This document shows, piece after piece, positions 34,681 to 49,813 of a stretch of 64,000 nt of DNA. Both the position numbers and the translations under genes were made by a program. Position 1 is the first letter of the stretch. Each line of letters opens with the position of its first letter. The notes beneath the pieces are model-generated. The model was not told where the DNA came from, did not search any database, and saw only the letters and a list, made by a program, of their open reading frames with translations. This stretch comes from Muricea muricata (taxonomy: Eukaryota; Cnidaria; Anthozoa; Malacalcyonacea; Plexauridae): NCBI GenBank assembly GCA_963855995.1, contig OY979731.1, forward strand, positions 4,682,942-4,746,941, in the 5' to 3' direction.

Positions 34681-37362
34681 ATGATGGGCGCTTTATGTCC
34701 TCGATTGTTCCTTAAAATCTTGACTTTATACTTGTTGATTCTCAATACAGCAAGATTTAACGCAGAACAATGTGGCGTATGGGACTATCATATCGTTAGT
34801 CAAGGTTAGTATTGTTAGCACATGCAAAACATTCACTAGGAGTACTGCAGACAACCTTTTCGCGCGTATTGGGCTCGTCAGCATTGCGTACAGGGAGTCC
34901 TTATAGTTCATCCATTCACAAAAAGATATGAAGAGTGCCAAACTCATAACCAGAAACTGAAAACAGCTGTTTCACCTTACCGGGCTCGACAGCACAATGT
35001 TTACTTAATTTTTACTGTCTCTATCCAATATTCTATGTATTTTCTATTATATATAAATAAAAGTATAATCTTATGAACACATCACGTAAATTTATTTATT
35101 ACTTAGAAAAATTTACCTCGACAAACTGTGCCCTATACCCTAAACTGCATTCACGTAATCAAAGTCTTCAATCTTACATTTAGAAACATCATTCAATATA
35201 ATTCTGCAAATAGACGAAAAAAGTAAAAAAAAAAACTCATTTTATGTTTCGCACAAACTACAACACAAATTGTGTCTTGTATTTTATTTCAATTTGCAAT
35301 ATTTTGTACTTTACAGATAATCCACCTTTGTCTCTGAAGGAAATTATTTCTAATCACACAGTGGAACCAAGTGTCCAAGTAAACTGTAATCATCTTTGCT
35401 ACAAAGAACCCAAATGTGTTGGGTTTAACTTCAGGACCAAAACAAATGAGAAGCAGCCAGTTAACTGTCAACTCACTAACACCACTAGAAGGAAAACTAA
35501 TAAAAGGCCGGGAGACTGGACACTATTTTATGACGTTGATGCGGTATGTATACACAGCAAAAGATCACGTTCTTATTTCAAGAAAAAAAAATATCCGTAT
35601 TGAAATTTATTTATTATTTTTACAGGCAAAGAATGAAGGTAATAAAAGTACATGACAACAAGTTCTCATATTCGTCATATTTTAAGCAAAAGCGCGGAGC
35701 ATACGTAATTGTTTTGAGGGACAGTGCGATAGAAAGCAGCAGTCACGAGACATGGAACGAATAGTGCAAACAACCTTTGAGGCTCTTCTTAGAAATGATG
35801 AGGCAACTTTTATATTTTCTTGCTCCAATTTTAACTTTCAAAGTTTCTTTCTACTTTGCCTTATCTCACCAAACAATGATTCGCTCTTAATAATTGGAAA
35901 CAGCTGACCAACGATCATCTTTTTCCTTAGTCCACATGTATATATACTAACTCAAAAAATAAGCATTCGTTTACCACTGTAGAACTAAAGAGCCGAGTCA
36001 AGGGACGTTCAATACCGAGTACATGTACAGAAATACGAAAACAAGACACCAGTCTACCCAGTGGAAATTACGATATCAATCCTGACAACCGCACGACTAA
36101 TACTGTTGCAGTCTACTGTGATATGACCTCAGAGAATGGTACTGGTGTGACAGTGATTGGACATGATAGTGAATCAAGGACTGAGGTATGATATTAGGCG
36201 GTCAGATTACCAGTGAGTTAAGCTAGATATTCTAGTTTCAGAGTAAAATTAGTGCGTACATGCTGCCAGCTATACTTGGTACATATTTTTTAGCATTTGC
36301 TCGGAAAGAATAGAGAAGTGAATAGTGCTGTTGTGCTGTTTCTTGAATTTGATTGCTTGCTCGACTCATATGCAAGGATAGGGAAAGGCCTTCGGTCACT
36401 CTTCTTAGAAACGCGATAGCAATGACGAAAAATGTTCTTATATTACTCTTATACAGGAATCATACACATTGCATCATTATCATCATCACTTGTTATTAAG
36501 AGACTCTGTTTTATATCGTGCAATTATTTTTTACTCGTTAACTACTTTGAAGACTGTTTTTGTACTGTTCTGAACTAAGTTATTGGCGTATGAAAAACAA
36601 AACTGTTTTTTTCTTCAAAACATTCACTGCCAAAACATTAATTGCTTCTTTAAAACATGGTTTAGGACTGCATTATCCACGCAAGAACCGTTTTCTGCGA
36701 TTACTTAATTTTAAATAATTTTTTCCCTTTGCTATAAGGGTTGACTGAAGGCCATTACTTGAAAAGACAATGGCGGACACAGAAATCACTTCGTCTGTGG
36801 CAGCCACATAAATAAAATAAATAAAATATTTCGGCCGCTTTCTTGCTCTTTCTGTTTAAGTCGAATGAAGTATTAACTCCACTTTGATACAAAATTAATA
36901 ATTTTGAATCATACTCAACTATAGGTAAAAGGCTTTGAGGAACCTGGCTCTTACATCCGGAAGGTTAACTACAACATAAGCATGGAGCAGGTTATCGCAA
37001 TAATCGAGCTTTCTGAGAAATGTGAACAATTTATAAAATATGAATGTTATAAGGCTGGGCTCTGGTTTGACTTCACTCCTGGTCCAGAGTCGTGGTGGGT
37101 GTCCCGAGATGGCGCGCAGATGACGTATTGGGGAGGCGCTCCACCCGGCAGCTTTAAGTGTAAATGTGGAATGACCAACAGTTGTGAGGTTGAAGGCGAA
37201 GTATGTAACTGCGACCAGAATAATAATATTTGGACCGAAGACAGTGGCGACCTTACGGATAAAGATGCACTGCCTGTGACTGAACTAAGGTTTGGAGACA
37301 CTGGTGAGCCCAATGAAATTGGTTACCACACCCTTGGGGCTCTTCGTTGCTGGGGTTACTGA
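34681..37362 (+). CDS. PAN/apple + CNTNAP-type fibrinogen-like secreted protein, copy B (intact, 334 aa)
   Basis: Exons: 34681-34804, 35317-35543, 35626-35638 (13 nt), 35983-36185 and 36925-37362. All introns are GT-AG with phases 1, 0, 1, 0. The coding length is 1005 nt. Signal peptide MMGALCPRLFLKILTLYLL..., cleavage probably after FNA. PAN/apple-like domain about residues 42-117, with NCNHLCYKEPKCVGFNF and VNCQLTN. Fibrinogen-like domain about 135-334: STCTEIRKQDTS, AVYCDMTSENGTGVTVIG, CEQFIKYEC, SWWVSRDGAQMTYWGG, FKCKCGMTNSC, VCNCDQNNNIW, LPVTELRFGDTG, LGALRCWGY. In vertebrate CNTNAP (Caspr) the same module sits among laminin-G repeats. Here it follows PAN alone, with no membrane anchor, so the protein is probably secreted. 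Role unknown; adhesion, recognition or mucosal function are guesses. Confidence 0.88.
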
Positions 37363-38844
37363 GCAGTAGACTTTGATTATTTTACAACACTTTATTGAGA
37401 GCGATAAAGGCTTAGCTATGAACAAATGATAACTCTATCTTATTACAGCTGAACTTTGTACATGACCATGGAAAGTATAGCGATATCTAATTTCGTTAAA
37501 AACATTGTTTTGACTCGTATGTAACTGGTTAGTGTTTGCCGTTCCCCAAAAAAGTAGAAGACATAAATTTTGTGATTAGACTACTGAGAAGGCGGGGGGG
37601 GGGGGCACCTGACCAATACAAATCATCTTAATTAATTTAATTAAAATATTCGGTAAAATGATTTAGATTTTCGTGGGGTTTTTTTTCAAAGCTTGAACTT
37701 GACTTTGTACAACTCGACTTCATATCGGATGATAAGTATAATATGTTCAGTAAATGGATCAATCTATTATTTATGAAGTTAACTCCGCCCGGTTATTTAC
37801 CCCCGGCTATGTGAGAACATAGCGTTAAAATTCCTCAATTATATACAAATCAATTTTGATTATATTGTTGACGCCTGACCCTTTATAGCGTTTATAACAA
37901 CAAAAGTTTCTCGGCCATAATGTCAATTGACATTAAGGTTCGGTCAACCTTAAGGTTTGGTCGTTCGATCATTCTTCCATTTGTGAATGAATCCCGAGTT
38001 GACAAAATTTGGAACTGATCCAATATTTTATCAGATTTGAAGAAAAAATTTGTGCGAAAATGGTATACGAACAAGCAGCACCAAGCTAAAAGAAAGAAAG
38101 TAAGGAAATAAAATAATTTTAAAGAAGTAAAGCAGTGAAAAATAATAGCAGTCACCGAAAATAGTTTCAGTTTTTCTGGAGCGAATAGGTGCATAAGCCT
38201 GGGCAAGAAGAGGAAAAACGCCTATAGCTTTCGGGGTAAGTGACATGTTCTTATTTTTATAGTAACCAACGAGTTGCTTTTATATAAGCAAACAAAATTA
38301 TATGTAAGTAAAGACATACGTGTTGTAATTAAAGGACGTATATTTTTAAAATAATAAAAACATTGTGATGGTTCGAAAATGTTAGGGATTATTGCACGCA
38401 TTATAATAAAATATTTGCAACCCTATCTAACCATATTCCTTTTTTGGACTTTGTTTTGTCTAAATCTATCTTTGTATCAACGTATAAAATGCTCGTGTTT
38501 TCCTTCATTTGAAATGTCGAATTCTATTTTTATCGTTTCAAGTAGTGAAAGATTCAATGCTTTTATGTTAACACAGTATGTCCTTAGGTAATGCTAGTTT
38601 TAACTGTAGCGGCCGGGGAGGATTAATATTTAGAGGTGCTATATTAATATAAGAATAAAAAATTAATAATAGTCAATATTTATCGCCCGTGCTAATCGAT
38701 CTTCTTCGGTCACGGTATAGTTCAAATTTGACAGAATCTATTTCCTAATATATGTCAAACAAATAGATTGGATTTCATAGATCCCATTTTGTGATTGATT
38801 TCAAACAAGTTAATAATGCAGAACACGGATGTATACTAATATTC
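37363..38844. repeat. Downstream flank of copy B, segmental duplicate
   Basis: Near-identical to 32710-34164. Ends abruptly at ACTAATATTC (38844), beyond which copy A's flank and this one differ completely. Confidence 0.9.
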
Positions 38845-39778
38845 ACTGTGACATATGTTACTTTGTCTTTGTCGAAATACGCCATGCACTGTGCTGATGA
38901 CAACGCTTGCGTAAGGTCGTTGAATGCATTTTGATGTTTTTCCGTCCACTCAAAATGTGCATTCTTTTTCGTCAATTCGCGAAGAGGGCTTGTAATCGTA
39001 GCAAAGTTCGCGATGTACTTGCTGCTGTAATTTGCCATACCGAGTAGGCTACGTACCTCGTGTACATTTCGTGGTATTTGGGCATTCTGCAGATCTTGGA
39101 CTCGTTTCGGGTCCGGTTTGCAGCCTTGAGAGGAAAAGACTTGTCCGAAGAAGGATAACGTCGTGTCCAGAAACTTGCATTTTGATTGATTTAGGCGCAA
39201 ACCTTTGTTGAAGATTCGCTTTAAACACTGTTCTAAATTTGAGTCATGTTCTTTGCGGGTTTTTCCGAATACGATGATATCATCAGCTATGTTCTTGACG
39301 CCTTGCAATCCTTGGAGTTGAGCCTGCAATGTGTGTTGTGCAGCGGCAGCATTTGTGCCATAGTTCAAGCATTTATATCTGAAGAGACCAATGTGCGTAC
39401 TAAATGTTGTGATGTATCTACTGGCTTCGTCAAGTTCGAGCTGATGGTACGCCTGCGAGAGATCAAGCTTCGAGAAATATTGGGCGCCATTTAACTCAAA
39501 GCTGACGTCATCAACAGTCGGTATGGGGTGTCGAACTCGTTTAATAGCCTCGTTTGCCTGACGCATGTCAACACAAATTCGTACGCCACCGTCTTTCTTG
39601 GGCACCGCAACGATAGGGGATACCCACGGTGTTGGTTGATTTTCGGGAACACGTTCGATAATATCTTGTTGTTCTAGTTCTTCTAACGCACGTTGTATGT
39701 CTGCGCGGATATGAAAAGGTATGCGTCGTTGAGGTTGAGCTTTCGGGGTATGTTCTTTGTCAATATTAAGTTTTATTT
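38845..39778 (-). pseudogene. Ty3/gypsy reverse transcriptase fragment
   Basis: An uninterrupted minus-strand frame runs from KLNIDKEHTPKAQPQRRIPF through VPKKDGGVRICVDMRQAN, YFSKLDLSQAYHQ, GTNAAAAQHTLQ, NIADDIIVFGKT, KCKFLDTTLSFFGQVFS and RSLLGMANYSSKYI into the start of RNase H, where it stops at VTYVTV. IADD replaces the usual Y/F-V/I-DD. It differs from the complete element at 3294-8814 and resembles the K02A2.6-like families abundant in invertebrates. There are no LTRs, protease or integrase. It lies exactly between the copy B flank and sequence matching intron 4 of copy B. Confidence 0.88.
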
Positions 39779-40510
39779 GCTCTATGCAAGCATAGAGAAA
39801 GGCCTTCGGTCACTCTTCTTAGCAACCGCGATAGCAATGTCGAAAAATGCTCTTATATTATTCTTATACAGGAACTATACACCCTGCACGTTTTCCGAGA
39901 ATCATTATCATTATCACTTGTTATTAAGAGACTCCGAGCGTCTTATATTATGCAATTATTTTTTACTCGTTAACTACTTTCAAGACTGTTTTTGTACTGT
40001 TTTGAAGTAAGTTATTGGCTTATAAAAAACAAAACTGTTTTAATAACTAATAATTTAAAAATTAATAATTTTGAATCATACTCAACTCTAGGTAAAAGGC
40101 TTTGAGGAACCTGGCTCTTACATTCGGAAGGTTAAGTACAACATAAGCATGGAGCAGGTTATCGTAATAATCGAGCTTTCTGAGAAATGTGAACAGTTTA
40201 TAAAATATGAATGTTATAACGCTGGGTTATGGCTTAGTCAATCTTGGTCGTGGTGGGTGTCTCGAGATGGTGCGAAGCTCCACCCGGCAGCTCCAAGTGT
40301 AAATGTGGAATGACCGACAGTTGTGTGGTTAAAGGCAAATTATGTAACTGCGATCAGAATAATAATATTTGGACCGAAGATAGTGGCGGCCTGACGGATA
40401 AAGATACACTGCCTGTGACTGAACTGAGATTTGGAGACACTGGTACTACTAAGGAGGGAGATGATGAAATTGGTTACCACACCCTTGGGGCTCTTCGCTG
40501 CTGGGGATAA
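39779..40510 (+). pseudogene. Copy C: intron 4 tail plus frameshifted exon 5
   Basis: Positions 39779-40091 match intron 4 of copy B from about 36375 on. Exon 5 (40092-40510, acceptor CTCTAG) starts VKGFEEPGSYIRKVKYNISM. Between about 40274 and 40275 a 19-bp deletion, relative to copies B and D, removes the MTYWGG region and shifts the frame. The last part (KCKCGMTDSC, CNCDQNNNIW, LGALRCWG) is in another frame. Exons 1-4 are absent. A broken copy. Confidence 0.88.
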
Positions 40511-40639
40511 TGAGCAGTGGACTTGCGATGAAGACTAGGTCATGAATTAATGATAACTGCATGTTACCATAGCTGAACGTAGTGTATGACGGGATGCACA
40601 TCCTGTTTGGTTTCATTTAAAAACGTAGCGACAACTTAT

Positions 40640-41170
40640 TTAGTTTTTGACTACACGCAAATATAAAGATATTCAAGAGGTGATTGTTTATCATTATAAT
40701 GACAAATTTCAAATATCGAATATTTCAAATCGTATGTTAAAAGGCACATCATTATAACAAAGCCATCGAGAAAATACATCAGGCAGCCATTAATCTTATG
40801 CAAAAATGATTCGAAAGAAAAACAGTTTGAGAACCGCATGTTAGAAACGATAGAATATTATTTCCGCCAATGTAAAAAGGTAACTCCGTTTCCGGTTAAA
40901 ACATTGCTTTTCGCACATTCTTTTGCTTTCGATTTACTTTTTGGCGCTTGAGCTTTTCTCAGAGTTTAAAATGTTTACTTAAAAAGTTCTTTTCGACACA
41001 TGAATTAAAATATTCGGTAATATTATTCGAATTTTCATTTTTGAAGGTTAAACCTTTACATCGAATAATTTAACATGCTTAGTAAATTGCCTGGAAATTT
41101 AAGCACGACCAAGTGAGGACATAGCGTGGCGCAAAGTCGTCTGCCATTACCCGTGTATCATGGTTTGATC
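40640..41170. repeat. Array spacer repeat (copy 1)
   Basis: Shares ATTTCAAATCGTATGTTAAAA, AGGCACATCATTATAAC, GAGAACCGCA and TTATTTCCGCCAATGTAAAA with 56430-56880, and in part with 46240-46326 plus 46908-47000. These are homologous spacers of the tandem array. Confidence 0.75.
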
Positions 41171-41216
41171 GTTTTGCCGTAAATGAATTCCAAGCTGTGA
41201 ATGTAAAAATATTTTT

Positions 41217-41603
41217 CTAAATACGTGTTTCATCATTTAAATCATCTTCACTCTCAGACCTACATTCATTTCCTATTAAGCCTATATCACCCTCGTCATG
41301 CAAGGAGCAACCATTCGCATCACCACTTGGTTCAGATTGTTCTTCATCTATTTCTGGGTCACTATTGTCTAGGTCACTATCGTCTGGTAATACAGAGTTT
41401 AAAGGAAGTTCAATCAACTGATCTAGGTCAACATTGGGATGTTGGTCAACAATGTATTCATGGTCCATGTTAGGATGGTTTGTGTTTTGTAATGTTTTAG
41501 CTGCAGCAACCCATTTTCGCCATTGTGCCCGGTTTGGCTTCATATTAACTTTAGGGCGAGAAACGAGACCAGGGAGCACTGAGACCGCTATACCAACGCA
41601 CAA
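41217..41603 (-). CDS. Hypothetical acidic protein, possibly transposon-related
   Basis: A 128-codon frame. From an internal Met (MKPNRAQWRKWVAAAKTL) it has a basic-aromatic start, then a strongly acidic stretch (LPDDSDLDNSDPEIDEEQSE, later SESEDDLNDETRI). No family was recognised. It could be the 5' part of a transposon or host exon. No partner exon was found. The flank 41604-42179 shows no gene. Confidence 0.3.
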   Translation of the reverse strand: MCVGIAVSVLPGLVSRPKVNMKPNRAQWRKWVAAAKTLQNTNHPNMDHEYIVDQHPNVDLDQLIELPLNSVLPDDSDLDNSDPEIDEEQSEPSGDANGCSLHDEGDIGLIGNECRSESEDDLNDETRI

Positions 41604-42189
41604 AAATCCGTAGCTACTATAGTTGCCTTTTTTTTAATAATATATCGGCTTGAGTGAAATCATGAATCATAAGTTCAGCAATGACCTGAATTCGTTAAAA
41701 AGTTCTACTTTGTCCATAACTTATATAAGGCTACAACCTATATGCATAAAATATCTATATAAAATAAACATATCAGTTCGATCGGAAATTTGATCGAAAG
41801 ACTGGCGGCCATCTTCAATTTAGAACTTCGGAAACTGCTGTTTTCCTCATCAAAAATAATGTAAATACTGATACTACACATTATAACAAAAGTACAAAAC
41901 ATAAGAATAACCCATGCTTTATATAATCCACGTTTTATGTACTGCAAGATAAATACTCTTACAAACAAACCATATTATTAGACGATGTTAGTTTAAGTCG
42001 TCAAGTTTATGAATCATGAACCACATGAAGCTGTTATTAAATTCGGCACAAATATAATACACACGTGTTTACCAATGTTTTAAACGAAAATAATAACACA
42101 ATGTTATTTTTCAAAAGTGATTACTTACTTTTAACAGTAGGATCAACAAATTGTGTCTTGAAATATTTCCTTCGAATCGAATATACCTT

Positions 42190-42880
42190 TCACGAGCGTC
42201 AAATGATAGAAATAATGCAATGTCCACGCATGCGCGTGTAAATTAGAACCCATTGCCAGGGCGATCTCGGCCACAGCAATGATTTGAGTGATCTCTGCGG
42301 TTTTTGATTACAATATAATTGTTGAAATAGTTTTACAGTAATCTCATCAGCGGATGCGAGCAGATCAAGTTCGCATTGTAGTTCTTGTACATGTTTGTCA
42401 TACATTAGATGAGGGTCCAGGAGCATACCCAAATCCTTGACCTTTGTCACACGTGACTCCAGTTGATTCATAAGTTGCCGTGTACCAACCACCAACATTT
42501 TGGTCCTTTCTGAATTTTCTGGATAAGACTGTTGTTACAACACTATTCAAAAACAGTGCCATATGTTCCATATTCAATAATGTACACGACTAAAATGTTT
42601 TCGAGTGATCAACATACCATTCAAGATTACAACGTTTAGGAATTGAAGATAAGCTGTCTGTACAGATGTTAAATAAAACGGTGATAGTACAGAGCCTTGA
42701 GGAAGTCCATACGACAATGTAGCAGGCGCCGAGAAGGTAGTTCCAATTCTAACATGCCGCCATCTGTCGGTTAAATAGCTTTTGAACTGCTTATGCACTG
42801 CTTGAGATACACCTAAGTTTAGAATATTCTTTGAAGAAGCATGAGCGGCAAACACTTTCGAATGCTTCACACACATCCCA
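42190..42880 (-). pseudogene. Non-LTR retrotransposon RT fragment
   Basis: Read leftward: FKSYLTDRWRHVRIG and LSYGLPQGSVLSPF (RT block after the catalytic A motif), then in another frame LVVGTRQLMNQLESRVTKVK and DLGMLLDPHLMYDKHVQEL (thumb region). Frameshifts and truncation mark it as dead. It differs from the 23640-25355 element. Confidence 0.8.
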
Positions 42881-44998
<2,118 letters not shown>

Positions 44999-45017
44999 TA
45001 TATATATATGTATATAT

Positions 45018-46156
<1,139 letters not shown>

Positions 46157-46326
46157 AGCGGCATAATGTTATAAAAAAGTGTATTTAATTATACTATAAT
46201 TATACTATATAAGCACAAATTTAAGTTCAAACCTAAAAAAAACCGAAAATTTGGATGATATTATCGAATGTTTGAAATCATACGCCGAAAGGCGCCATCA
46301 TGATATTAAAGCCGTCAAGTAAACAT

Positions 46327-46907
46327 TGTCGTAAAATGTCTATGTGTTATGTGTTAAAAATATATATCTAGTTAAACTGTTTTTGTAATCATATAGTAGC
46401 ATGCATGAAAACGTGATGGGACATAAATTTTGCCTTGTAATGGTAACACCCAATCCCACATAAGGACGTCACGGACATGACTTGGGATGGTGTGGTTGAT
46501 TGTGGTGAGATTATGAACCACAAAATAGGAACAAATATATCAGTAAACATGTTCCATTTACGTAAAGGAACTTGTGGGTAGTAAAATATGTATTCATGTT
46601 CTGATAGTATAAATAGAGGTCAAAAGTGAATGTGAGTTAGGTGGTATGGATAAAGTTGTGAGTGTTGGTTGAGTTCGTATTGTGGAGCGCGTGAGTCGCA
46701 TAGAGAGTGTTGAAGTGAACGAATTGATGAAACGCAAGTGTGTTGGTACTTCTGAATAATACCAGACATTGTAAAACGACGTGCACTAAACAAGTGTAAA
46801 TATTTGTACTTAATAAATATATCAAAAAATACAGTCCCAATTGTGAAGTGTCTTGGATCGTGAGCCAGCAACGAGCGTGACTTAAATCGCAATAAGTTAC
46901 GCGACAA
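46327..46907 (+). mobile_element. Solo LTR, 581 bp
   Basis: Begins TGTCG and ends CGACA, flanked by the 5-bp duplication AACAT (46322-46326 and 46908-46912). The homologous spacer at about 56720-56750 has the empty site (GTCAAGTAAACATATGAGCC). Inside are a TATA box (TATAAATA, 46608) and AATAAA (46812), fixing plus orientation. No internal retroelement sequence remains, so it arose by LTR-LTR recombination. It is unlike the LTRs at 3294/8493. Confidence 0.85.
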
Positions 46908-46984
46908 ACATATCAATTATTAATCCAACGCAAAAAATATGGAAAGAAAACGGATGTGAGAACCGCAATGGTAGAGCGAAAAAA

Positions 46985-47330
46985 CAGTTATTTTGATGAA
47001 GGTAAAAATTGACTCTCAACATCGTAAGATGAACAATTTCGCATGTGGAGCTAACTGTGTTGCGTGTGAGGTGTACTGAAATGTTAATTATTTACGTAAT
47101 TTGCCCCTAAAAGCTTTTTGTTGTAGTATAGTAAAATGCATAAATATAATAATAGATATCAGGTGCAGTAAGCATAAATATATGTCACGCATATTTCGCA
47201 AATCTTCTTAAATGTTATTTCAGCCTAATGTTGACGGCAAATGGCTATGAAACATGACTGGGGCTTTATGTCCTTGATTTAACGCAGAACCGAATGTCGC
47301 GTGTGGGACTGTGTTGCATGTGGGATGTAC
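46985..47330 (+). pseudogene. Two decayed promoter/first-exon units before copy D
   Basis: 47183-47310 repeats the promoter block (CACGCATATTTCGCAAATCT, TTAAATGTTATTTCAGCC, GACGGCAAATGGC) and a first exon whose middle is deleted (GGGGCTTTATGTCCT joined to TTTAACGCAGAA). 47040-47150 keeps only the downstream part of another unit (GTACTGAAATGTTAATTATT, GCCCCTAAAAGCTTTTTG). Confidence 0.75.
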
Positions 47331-47459
47331 ACTGAAATATTAATAGTTTATTTTAAATTTTTTATAATAAATTGCCCCTAAAAGCTTTTTGTTATTGTAG
47401 TAAAATGCAGATATATAATAATAAAAATATTAAGCGTCGCTAACATAAGTATAGCTATT

Positions 47460-47533
47460 TGACGCATACTTCGCAAGCCAATATACTTAAATGTTATTTC
47501 ATGATCAGTTCAGTGCAGACGGCAAACCACAAC
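47460..47533 (+). promoter_or_regulatory. Putative core promoter of copy D
   Basis: TGACGCATACTTCG lies 74 bp before the ATG, followed by ACTTAAATGTTATTTCA and GCAGACGGCAAA, the shared block. Confidence 0.45.
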
Positions 47534-47929
47534 ATGAAGGCAGCCCTATGTCCTCGATTACTCCTCAGAATGTTAACTTTATCCTTGTTGATCCTCAACA
47601 TAGAAAGACTCAAAGCAGAGCAATGTCGCGTGCGGAACTGTCAGATCGTCAGTGCAGGTTAGTAGCATATAAATAAGCATAATAATCATATATGTAATAT
47701 ACCTGAAAACTACGTATAGCTCATTACTCGAGCTAAAGCGAGAGTCATAAATTCCCTTCGGTTTTTTTTTCGCGCAAGACTTAGTCCCCCACGCGGCCAC
47801 TCAACATTTTGACCAATCGTGGCAAGTCTTTCTGGCTTGATCAGCTTATCTGATTGGCTGCTCTTCAGTCACATCAGTTTATCATCTCATTCGACTTCCT
47901 GTCCCTGACCACGACGGGTCAGGCAAATG

Positions 47930-48240
47930 GCAAGATGTATATATGCTTTCTATGCCTACTCCGGACCAAACAAAACGGCACTACGCTGATGCATACTCGA
48001 TCCAAGCAAAATGGCTGTATATACGCTTTCTAGGCGTACCTGATCAAAACTAAATGACCATACACATTTATCACGACTGGTCTGGCAAGTGGCAGCTGCG
48101 CTGTATTGTGATTGTAAACGTGCGTTTTAACACGCGCACTCGATCAAATATATGGGAATATTTGCTTCTACGCGTCCTCGATCCAAACAAAATGGCTGTA
48201 ATGTATACGCTTTCAAACGCCGCTCAACCTGACATACGCA
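47930..48240. repeat. Imperfect repeats in copy D intron 1
   Basis: GATCCAANCAAAATGGCTGT followed by a TATACGCTTTC block occurs near 48000-48033 and 48180-48213, with weaker related blocks near 47960 and 48050. No coding sense. Confidence 0.6.
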
Positions 48241-49294
48241 TACTTTAATTTGTCTACTCGTCTAGTTTATACAAATATACACCATCACATGTACCTACAC
48301 TATATCAAACTTACTTCTATCGCGATAGAGTTGTACGGGAGAATATGTTGCCCTAACAGTATTAATTATGTACTGAAAAAGACCTCAGTGTCAAAATCTT
48401 GATGTGAATGGGCTGAATACGATATGCTATATGATTTGACATTAAGCACAGCTGTAAATATCGACAACAGCGTGCTCGAGACCCAAGTCAGATTCTGAGT
48501 AACAAAATTCACGCTGACGGACTTATATATGAAATATATTGACGCTAGTTACGCCGCTAGCCAGCATAGTTAGCCCGATATTGGTTCAATATATATTTTA
48601 ATATGCTTATTGTAAAAATAATAACTCAGTCACCTTTTAATATATGTAAACATGCCGCATCACATGCAGAGCGCGGCTGAGCGCTTTTAGCTCGAGTAAA
48701 CGCTTAGCAAGCGTCTTGTTTCTTTTTAAAAGCCAAAAAATGTCAGGAGAACACTTCACATTTCGGTCTTTCGTGAAACACAACACCACCCACCATTTTG
48801 GGATTGAAACCTTTGGAAGAAGACGTTATAAAACGCTTAGAAAATAACAAATTTACCCAGGGAAAACCCTTGAAGCACAGGAGAGATCAACTGCGAGGAC
48901 TGAACTCACATGCGAATGCACAGGTTTCAAAATGGTGAGAGGCACAAAAAACTAACAAAATATGTAAAAACGCAAATTAAATGCCATGTTAAAACGATTG
49001 AAGAGAGTAAACAGACTTTTCCGCCTCTGAGCTTAACGTATTAAAGAAATTAGCACCCTGGGAGCCTACCAAAAAGTGTCTGGTTTTAAAATTTAATATT
49101 GCTATGTAAAGCTTATTTAATAATGATGGTCTTGGTTTACTTCAGTAAAATAATGATGAAAGCTACACTGTGTCTCTAACAGGGCATGAGGATTGCCCTT
49201 TTCGTGGCTCGTCAGCACAGTGTATGTATTATAATGTATTACATGCCCTGCAAGTATAATGTAGTGTGACAAGCAACTGATGAAGCTAGACTAA

Positions 49295-49813
49295 GGGCCT
49301 GTTTACATGAAGGTAGGGTGACCCTAGTAGAAGGGTTACCCTAGCAAACGGGTCAGAAAAAAGCGAGCGTTTACATGAGATAGGGTAACCCTACTGCTAG
49401 AGCTATGTTCACCGGTAGGGTCACCCTATCTTAACGTGGTCGCTCAGCCATTCATTTGAAAAATGATATTAACGTGCGAAGTTCTTGTGGTATGCTGTGT
49501 GATACTATGTCTGGCTAATTTTGTTGTTTCATTTCAGTGTTGTGACCATCTTTGTTTGTTTGACATTTACTGAAGGCGAATAACTCGACCCGCTTGATGG
49601 GGTAACCCTACCTGACGCGTTTACATGGCTTGTGTAAACAAAAAGATAGCCCTACTGCTAGGGTAACCCTATCTATTTGATAGGGTAACCCTACCGCTAG
49701 GGTAACCCTAGCGCACATGTAAACGCTTCCTATAAAACATATTGTAGTAGGGTAACTCGCTTACTAGGGTAACCCTTCTGCTAGGGTCACCCTACCTCCA
49801 TGTAAACAGGCCC
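49295..49813. mobile_element. PIF/Harbinger-type MITE in copy D intron 1
   Basis: 519 bp with inverted ends GGGCCTGTTTACATG, flanked by TAA (49292-49294 and 49814-49816), the 3-bp target preference of PIF/Harbinger. The interior is rich in AGGGTAACCCTA and AGGGTCACCCTA palindromes. No transposase frame. Confidence 0.85.

Noticed and set aside
49295-49813. Interstitial telomere
   Set aside because: The AGGGTAACCCTA units are palindromic, not head-to-tail TTAGGG, and lie within a MITE with clear ends and TAA duplications.
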